Source: an uncultured Halomonas sp. (GTDB lineage Bacteria > Pseudomonadota > Gammaproteobacteria > Pseudomonadales > Halomonadaceae). Taken from it: a DNA stretch of 64,000 nucleotides. The position numbers and the translations under genes were made by a program. The stretch is taken from assembly GCF_947500835.1 (NCBI RefSeq), contig NZ_CANMTQ010000003.1:248001-312000 (forward strand). Reading direction: 5' to 3'. Below the pieces are notes generated by a model. It saw only the letters and a list, made by a program, of their open reading frames with translations. It ran no database searches and was not told where the DNA came from. How positions within the stretch are numbered: the stretch's first letter is position 1; the number at the start of each line of letters is the position of its first letter. This document shows positions 55,605 through 64,000 of the stretch, piece after piece.

Positions 55605-57287
55605 TTACCACTGCAGTGTTTCAGAACGTGCTGAGTTGTGGGGCTCGGCGTTGTCACTCAGGGACTGGGTCGGCTGATCGGGGGCATCCGCGAAGTACTC
55701 CTCATAGCGCGCCTGAGCCTGGTCGCCGAACAGGATTTTACAGGCCTCCTTCAAGCCCGGCGACTGGCGAATCGTCTCGCGCTCGACCACCAAGGATATT
55801 TTCGAGCGACGGCGCAGGAAATCCTCGAGCTTGGTGATCATTTCCCGGTGCTTGGCCTGAAGCAGCTCACAGCGCAGATATTCGGTGCCCTCGATCAGAA
55901 GCTCTCCCTGGCGTGGGTCCTCCCGAATCGCCTCGAGCATGGCCAAGGCATAGGCGCCGTAGCGCCGCCACAGGCGCGTCGAGAGATACTCGACGGACTC
56001 TTCCGGAGTCAGGGCATCCAGGTTCATCAGTTTGGCCTGATGGAAAAACTCCCGCTTGACCGGCTCGGGAGACTCACCGTACCAACGATAATCCGGATGG
56101 GGAATCGTCACCCCGAGGCGTTTGACCTCGGCGATGACTTCTTCCCCCACGTTCAGGCAGTCCGTCAGCTTGCCGCCGAAGATGCTGATATGCGCATCGT
56201 CCTCGTGAGTGTCGATGGCGTGTTTGCGAGACAGTTGCAGGAAGTCGCGCTTGCCGCCGCTACTTGGCTTGATCGCCAGGGAGCGCACGCCGCAGCGAGT
56301 GGCAATGATGTCTTCCCGGCGGATGGGCTTGTCCATGTCGAGGCGCTTGTTGATGTTGTCCAGTACGAACTGGATGTCCTCGTCGGTGACATGCACCTCC
56401 GGGTTTTCCATGCGGGTATCCGTGGTGCCGATGCAGGTTCGCCTGCCCATGGGAATGACGAAGAACAGGCGGCCCTCGTCATCGAAGAAGGCCAGCACCC
56501 GCTTGTTGTCCGTAAGCCTTGGCACGATCAGATGAATGCCCTTGGAATAGGCGTGCTTGTGCGCTGTTTCCTGCTTGCTCAGCGTATTGTGCTGATCGAC
56601 CCAGGGGCCTGCGGCGTTGATCAGTACCTTGGCACGAATATCGAAGGTGGCGCCGGTCATGACGTCCCGCGCCTGGGTGACCCAGCAGCCATCGTCTTTG
56701 CGTTCTGCGCCTTGAGACTCCACGTAGTTGGCGGCCACGGCGCCATGATTCAACGAGGTGCGCACGAAGTTGAAAACGAACCGGGCGTCGTTGTCATGCA
56801 GGTAGGCGTCGGAGTACTCGAAGCCGCCCACGGCTTCCTGGGTATCGATGATCGCCTCGCGGTTCTTGATGGCCTTGGGTGTCAAGAAGCGCGGGATCTT
56901 GGTGAAGCAGTTGCCCATCAGCCAGTAGAGCCAGGCACCGGACCATAGAAATCGAGGATGATAGCGAAAACCCTTGGTGATGGTGGTCAAAAAGCGGATT
57001 TCCTGAACCGTCGAGGGAAAGCTTTCGATCAGATGGTTGCGGCTCTTGCACAGCTTGCGCACCAGGGCAAAATCGTAGCTTTCCATGTACTTGATGCCCC
57101 CCCAGACCAGATTGGAGGATTGCATGCTGGTGCCGCCGGCGAAATCACCGCGATCGATCAGGGCCACCTTGACGCCCTTGCCGGCCAGGGCCGCGGCTGC
57201 TGAGGCGCCATTGATGCCACCACCAATGATCAGCACATCGAAGGTTTCACCGGCCAGTTTATCGATATTGCTGTCACGCAGTTGCAT
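55605..57287 (-). CDS. glpD: glycerol-3-phosphate dehydrogenase (aerobic, FAD)
   Basis: The 560-residue membrane-associated flavoenzyme oxidises glycerol-3-phosphate to dihydroxyacetone phosphate and feeds electrons to quinone. It has the FAD-binding DVLIIGGGINGASAAAAL (residues 14-31), SSNLVWGGIKYMES and GVRSLAIKPSSGGKRDF. GGAGTTCACCC precedes the ATG. It is downstream of glpK by 76 bases on the same strand. At 560 residues it is longer than E. coli GlpD (501), with the extra length mainly at the C-terminal end. Confidence 0.94.
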   Translation of the reverse strand: MQLRDSNIDKLAGETFDVLIIGGGINGASAAAALAGKGVKVALIDRGDFAGGTSMQSSNLVWGGIKYMESYDFALVRKLCKSRNHLIESFPSTVQEIRFLTTITKGFRYHPRFLWSGAWLYWLMGNCFTKIPRFLTPKAIKNREAIIDTQEAVGGFEYSDAYLHDNDARFVFNFVRTSLNHGAVAANYVESQGAERKDDGCWVTQARDVMTGATFDIRAKVLINAAGPWVDQHNTLSKQETAHKHAYSKGIHLIVPRLTDNKRVLAFFDDEGRLFFVIPMGRRTCIGTTDTRMENPEVHVTDEDIQFVLDNINKRLDMDKPIRREDIIATRCGVRSLAIKPSSGGKRDFLQLSRKHAIDTHEDDAHISIFGGKLTDCLNVGEEVIAEVKRLGVTIPHPDYRWYGESPEPVKREFFHQAKLMNLDALTPEESVEYLSTRLWRRYGAYALAMLEAIREDPRQGELLIEGTEYLRCELLQAKHREMITKLEDFLRRRSKISLVVERETIRQSPGLKEACKILFGDQAQARYEEYFADAPDQPTQSLSDNAEPHNSARSETLQW

Positions 57288-57363
57288 GGGTGAACTCCAT
57301 CAGCCAGGAAGAGGGTATGTAGACGACGGACGTTCGCCGATCGTCTGAATGGCGGGTGTCGGC

Positions 57364-59328
<1,965 letters not shown>

Positions 59329-59360
59329 AAACGCCCTATCCTTGAGTGGACAGGGCGTTT
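59329..59360 (-). terminator. terminator of the 37-residue ORF
   Basis: AAACGCCCT (59329-59337) and AGGGCGTTT (59352-59360) form a perfect 9-base stem with further inner pairing (TCC/GGA). Read on the minus strand it is followed by TTGTATT. It starts 6 bases after the stop of the small ORF. Confidence 0.75.
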
Positions 59361-59365
59361 GAATG

Positions 59366-59479
59366 TTAGTGCGACGACTCTTTGTAGTGGCCGGGGATCG
59401 TCACTCGCTCGCCGTTGGGCAACTGGCGAACGTGAGTGGGTACATAGACACGCTTGATGATGCTCTTGCTTTCGGTCAT
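59366..59479 (-). CDS. 37-residue protein of unknown function
   Basis: A short frame with a strong ribosome binding site (GGAGGAATACTC before ATG) and its own terminator encodes MTESKSIIKRVYVPTHVRQL followed by PNGERVTIPGHYKESSH. It is basic, without a membrane helix. The signals around it make it more credible than most short frames. I recognise no family. Confidence 0.6.
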   Translation of the reverse strand: MTESKSIIKRVYVPTHVRQLPNGERVTIPGHYKESSH

Positions 59480-59629
59480 GAGTATTCCTCCTTCAAGTGA
59501 CGATAACACCTTCCCCGCGTAGCCAACATGACCACGGTCAATGTCGCTGGTACAAGGTCTGGAGTGTGATCATTGTTGGATAGTGTCGCTGCTCTAGCGT
59601 CGTCCGTATGGGGTAGCGCATGAGTGCAA

Positions 59630-60325
59630 TCACTTTTGGGAAGTGAGCCAATTGATGTCGGTAATTGATCCATTCCAGATCATTTCCAGGTGAGCTGTCT
59701 GAATGATGGACGTTACGCAGCGAGGTGTCATCAGTGCCCAGCAGGTCGCGCCGGGCTGGCGCACCGAATGGTAGCGGATGCCATTGTCCTGTTGCTTGCG
59801 TACGCCACTGCCGAGCAGGCGTGATTCGCGGTAGTCGTCTGGATGATGGATAGGATGATCGCTGGGCAGCGACTTGGCATCACGTAACCCGGCTTCCTCG
59901 AAATTGCCCTTGAGACCGCGAAAGACGAAGCGATCGTAATGCAGTCCTGATACCCGACTCCAGTAGCGCTGCTGGTGGTATTTGACCTCGGCAATGGCAG
60001 TGTCGAGTGAATCAGCCAGGTAAAGCACGCCGAAGCTGCCGTCGCTGAAGCGCGAGCCATCGGGGTTGATGTGAGTAAAGGGCGCCACGGCGTAGGAACA
60101 GCCCTGAATGCTGAAGGGAATCTCGTCGAGAGGTAGAGGCGCTAGATTACCGACTTCATGTTGTAACCTGGGGTTGGTCAATGCCTGCAACGCATAGAGC
60201 GTTTCGAACTCTTCGCTGTCGGCCACATCGTCGAACAGGCTGACAGGCGGGAACTTGCTGTTGACCAGTCGATAGCTCGTGATCTGCCGTTCTGGCAAAA
60301 CGGGAAGCTCATCGGCGCTTACCAT
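59630..60325 (-). CDS. RES-domain toxin (NAD-degrading type)
   Basis: The 231-residue protein carries the RES domain: Arg19 (ITSYRLV), a GSRFSDGSFGVLYLADSLDTAIAEVKYH segment with Glu113, and Ser188 with Arg190 in GIRYHSVR, the Arg-Glu-Ser set the family is named for. RES toxins degrade NAD or, in ParT, ADP-ribosylate a target. It overlaps the antitoxin gene by 7 bases, downstream, the usual order for Xre-RES pairs. The last residues (ITDINWLTSQK) run to 59630. Confidence 0.9.
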   Translation of the reverse strand: MVSADELPVLPERQITSYRLVNSKFPPVSLFDDVADSEEFETLYALQALTNPRLQHEVGNLAPLPLDEIPFSIQGCSYAVAPFTHINPDGSRFSDGSFGVLYLADSLDTAIAEVKYHQQRYWSRVSGLHYDRFVFRGLKGNFEEAGLRDAKSLPSDHPIHHPDDYRESRLLGSGVRKQQDNGIRYHSVRQPGATCWALMTPRCVTSIIQTAHLEMIWNGSITDINWLTSQK

Positions 60326-60717
60326 TGGGCGCTGCGCAGTGCATCGATACGCTTGAATATTTCATAGAGCGCGGCGAAATCACCGGAACCCAGGATCTCC
60401 AGGGGGGAGCGGCCCTCGAAGTAAGGATTATCGTTAGCCATCTTCATGAACCCATAAAGATTCTCGGGATTGTCAAAGATAAGACGCAGGGCGGCATGGA
60501 TGTTCAGTACGTAACTGATCCGCGTCAGCTGATCGCGGTCGAGCTTGATGGTCTGCACGCTGCCGTTGCGCGCCCGTGCATAGGTGCTGTGCGACACCCT
60601 CAGGATGGCTTCGCCCTGTTCACCGCTGGCGCCCCACTTGTCCAGAATACGTACCGCTGTCTTCAAGCCGGTAGCGGCGGCGGCCTTGTCCTCACCAATG
60701 GCTTCTTGAGCTTGCAT
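60319..60717 (-). CDS. Xre/MbcA/ParS-type antitoxin
   Basis: The 132-residue protein has an N-terminal Xre-like helix-turn-helix (about residues 17-65: AVRILDKWGASGEQGEAILRVSHSTYARA) and a C-terminal toxin-binding DUF2384 segment (MANDNPYFEGRSPLEILGSGDFAALYEIFKRID) with the conserved NPYFEGRSPLE. It neutralises the RES protein and represses its own promoter. A 14-base palindrome lies 21 bases upstream of its start. The pair sits between nrdB and the glp genes, an insertion into a core-gene region. Confidence 0.92.
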   Translation of the reverse strand: MQAQEAIGEDKAAAATGLKTAVRILDKWGASGEQGEAILRVSHSTYARARNGSVQTIKLDRDQLTRISYVLNIHAALRLIFDNPENLYGFMKMANDNPYFEGRSPLEILGSGDFAALYEIFKRIDALRSAQW

Positions 60718-60737
60718 GACACTTATACCTTCGTAAT

Positions 60738-60751
60738 GTCTTTATAAAGAC
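60738..60751. promoter_or_regulatory. palindromic operator of the RES-Xre operon
   Basis: GTCTTTATAAAGAC is a perfect 14-base palindrome in the AT-rich leader between nrdB and the antitoxin gene, with a related GACATAAA half-site nearby. Its place suits binding by the antitoxin. Confidence 0.6.
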
Positions 60752-60862
60752 TATAACAAAGTTTATGTCTCTGCAAATTGTGGGCAGGCAGCCGGAGTTG
60801 CTGCTTGGCGCGTGTTCATTGGCCTCTGCGCCCCTTTAAGCAGAGGCCAACGCGTTTCTAGA

Positions 60863-62146
<1,284 letters not shown>

Positions 62147-62176
62147 CTGCTTCATCTCCTGATGATGAGTACGTCC

Positions 62177-62239
62177 TGTAGGAGCTCGATTCATCGAGCG
62201 AATGACGGTTGCCATCGCCCGGTAAACCGGGCCCCTACA
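62177..62239. repeat. REP-like inverted repeat between nrdA and nrdB
   Basis: TGTAGGAGC (62177-62185) faces GCCCCTACA (62231-62239), with a CTCGATTCATCGAG hairpin and a CGCCCGGTAAACCGGGC hairpin between. It is of the same kind as the elements at 11733 and 24948. It lies in the spacer of an essential operon, where such hairpins can set relative mRNA stability. Confidence 0.6.
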
Positions 62240-62260
62240 TCGTGATAACCCTTACATTCG

Positions 62261-64000
62261 TTACTGGCAGGCCTCGCAGCCCAATTCGTCGATCTCGCCC
62301 GCCGAGGGTGCACGCGAACCGCTGCCGCCCTTGCCGGTGAGAAAATCCTCGATGCCCCGCGGTTCCTGAGCCTGAGGCGCGGGCGCCGGTGCCTCGGTTG
62401 GCGTGGCGCCGCCGACGGCGTTGTGCCGGCCACGCTCGACGGTGGACTTCTCCACCGCAGTGGCCCCTAGCGCGCGCAGGTAGTAGGTGGTCTTGAGACC
62501 GCGGAACCAGGCCATGCGATAGGTCACGTCGAGCTTCTTGCCGGAGACGCCGGCGATGTACAGGTTCAGCGACTGGGCCTGATCGATCCACTTCTGACGC
62601 CGTGAGGCGGCCTCGACCAGCCACTTGGGCTCGACCTCGAAGGCGCTGGCGTAGCGCGCCTTGAGGTCTTCCGGCACGCGATCGATGGGCTGCACCGAAC
62701 CGTCGTAGTACTTCAGGTCGTTGATCATCACCTCGTCCCACAGGCCGCGCTCCTTCAAGTCGTTGACCATATGGGCGTTGACCACGGTGAACTCGCCAGA
62801 CAGGTTCGATTTGACGAACAGGTTCTGATAGGTCGGCTCGATGGACTGGGTAACGCCGCAGATGTTGGAGATCGTCGCCGTCGGGGCGATCGCCATGACG
62901 TTGGAGTTGCGCATGCCCTGGCTTGTGACCTTCTCGCGAATACGATCCCAATCCTGGCTGGTCGAAGTGTCGACCTCGATATAATCAGCGCCGCGCTCCT
63001 GGACGAGCTTGTCGATGGAGTCGATGGGCAGCACGCCCTGGCTCCACAGCGAGCCCTCGAAGCTCTGGTAGGTGCCGCGCTCCGCGGCCAGATCGCTTGA
63101 TGCCTCGATGGCGTGATAGCTGACCAGCTCCATGGAGGTGTCGGCGAAGCTTACCGCTTCCTCCGAGGCGTAGGCGATGCCTTTCTGGTACAGCGCGTCC
63201 TGGAAGCCCATGATGCCCAGGCCCACCGGGCGGTGCTTGAAGTTGGAGTTCCTGGCCTGGGGCACCGCGTAGTAGTTGATATCGATGACGTTATCGAGCA
63301 TGCGTACCGCAGTGCGCACCGTCTTCTTCAGCTTGTCGCCGTCGAGCTCGCCGCCAGCGATGTGCTGGGCCAGGTTGACGGAGCCCAGGTTGCATACCGC
63401 GATCTCGTCGACGGAGGTGTTCAGGGTGATCTCGGTGCACAGGTTGGAGGAATGCACCACCCCGGCATGCTGCTGCGGGCTGCGCAGGTTGCAGGGGTCC
63501 TTGAAGGTGATCCAGGGGTGGCCGGTCTCGAACAACATCGAGAGCATCTTGCGCCACAGATCCTTGGCGCGGACGCGCTTATAGAGCTTGAGCTGACCGG
63601 TATAGGTCATTGCTTCGTACTCTTCATATCGCTTCTGGAAGGCAGCGCCGTACAGGTCGTGCAGGTCCGGGCAGGTGGAGGGCGAGAACAGCGTCCACTC
63701 CTTGTCGTCGAATACCCGCTTCATGAACAGGTCCGGCACCCAGTTGGCGGAGTTCATGTCATGGGTACGGCGACGGTCGTCACCGGTGTTCTTGCGCAGC
63801 TCAAGAAATTCCTCGATGTCCATGTGCCAGGTCTCGAGATAGGCACAGACTGCGCCCTTGCGCTTGCCGCCCTGGTTGACCGCCACGGCGGTGTCGTTGA
63901 CCACCTTGAGAAACGGCACCACGCCCTGGGACTTGCCATTGGTGCCCTTGATGTAGGAGCCCAGCGCCCGCACCGGCGTCCAGTCGTTGCCGAGCCCGCC
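62261..64000 (-). CDS. nrdA: ribonucleotide reductase class I, alpha subunit (5' end beyond the window)
   Basis: The frame is open to the right edge; about 579 C-terminal codons are present, so the N-terminal ATP-cone and start are missing. Visible are [27 protein letters not shown] with the thiyl-radical Cys, [14 protein letters not shown] with the substrate-binding loop and a C-terminal ELGCEACQ with the redox-active Cys pair. It makes dNDPs with NrdB, encoded downstream. Confidence 0.95.
   Translation of the reverse strand, partial: GGLGNDWTPVRALGSYIKGTNGKSQGVVPFLKVVNDTAVAVNQGGKRKGAVCAYLETWHMDIEEFLELRKNTGDDRRRTHDMNSANWVPDLFMKRVFDDKEWTLFSPSTCPDLHDLYGAAFQKRYEEYEAMTYTGQLKLYKRVRAKDLWRKMLSMLFETGHPWITFKDPCNLRSPQQHAGVVHSSNLCTEITLNTSVDEIAVCNLGSVNLAQHIAGGELDGDKLKKTVRTAVRMLDNVIDINYYAVPQARNSNFKHRPVGLGIMGFQDALYQKGIAYASEEAVSFADTSMELVSYHAIEASSDLAAERGTYQSFEGSLWSQGVLPIDSIDKLVQERGADYIEVDTSTSQDWDRIREKVTSQGMRNSNVMAIAPTATISNICGVTQSIEPTYQNLFVKSNLSGEFTVVNAHMVNDLKERGLWDEVMINDLKYYDGSVQPIDRVPEDLKARYASAFEVEPKWLVEAASRRQKWIDQAQSLNLYIAGVSGKKLDVTYRMAWFRGLKTTYYLRALGATAVEKSTVERGRHNAVGGATPTEAPAPAPQAQEPRGIEDFLTGKGGSGSRAPSAGEIDELGCEACQ

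Noticed and set aside
55638-56948. 436-codon open frame opposite glpD
   Set aside because: Antisense shadow of a clear glpD; no start signals.
59476-59673. 65-codon frame upstream of the 37-residue ORF
   Set aside because: Overlaps the end of the RES toxin gene and the ribosome binding site of the small ORF, and has no recognisable features.

Overview
The window looks like a chromosomal stretch from a gammaproteobacterium of the Halomonadaceae (Halomonas or a close relative). This is inferred from gene content and GC-rich, GC-ending codon use: class Ia ribonucleotide reductase, tal, tdh-kbl, glpKD, a BCCT osmolyte transporter, NhaC, OmpW, and a PQQ-alcohol-oxidation locus of Pseudomonas ped type. 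I found no rRNA, tRNA, CRISPR array, prophage or intact insertion sequence.

Region 1 (1-6059) is the tail of a PQQ-dependent alcohol oxidation cluster. It holds the end of a c-type cytochrome, a MoxJ/XoxJ-like binding protein, an unknown exported protein, a second ABC-type binding protein, a YVTN beta-propeller and an ABC-2 ATPase/permease pair, all closely spaced or overlapping on the + strand. A Cys-containing exported protein faces the cluster. Region 2 (6228-10575) has a K+ channel gene broken by a one-base frameshift, two divergent PepSY genes and a PhoP/PhoQ-like two-component system whose kinase carries a DNA tandem repeat in its ATP lid. Region 3 (10655-25101) is mixed metabolism and envelope genes: transaldolase, flavin monooxygenase, BCCT transporter, 7-alpha-hydroxysteroid dehydrogenase-like SDR, OmpW, a MocR regulator, extensin-like protein, Mn superoxide dismutase, a membrane-anchored PQQ-like propeller, agmatine deiminase and a PEBP protein.

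Region 4 (25102-39820, all minus) contains the threonine-catabolic kbl-tdh pair, a three-gene HlyD/RbbA/ABC-2 export operon, and a five-gene unit in which a PHA-synthase-like DUF3141 protein is translationally coupled to a complete Mla/MCE lipid transporter (permease with STAS domain, ATPase, MCE protein, lipoprotein). An NhaC antiporter follows. Region 5 (39903-51082, mainly plus) starts with a VapC remnant. It then has a FAN1-like VRR-NUC nuclease directly abutting an XPD/DinG-type helicase that carries its own PD-(D/E)XK domain, an XpaC/TelA-like pair, a decayed VOC gene, a retropepsin-like protease, YdhR, polyphosphate kinase 2 and an exported MetX-like hydrolase.

Region 6 (51110-64000, all minus) has an RND efflux pump with its adaptor, glpK-glpD, a 37-residue ORF, a RES-Xre toxin-antitoxin pair with a palindromic operator, and nrdA-nrdB, with nrdA running off the right edge. 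Three REP-like inverted repeats with GTAGGAG ends lie between genes. The best candidates for something undescribed are the DUF3141-Mla unit and the two-nuclease/helicase pair.
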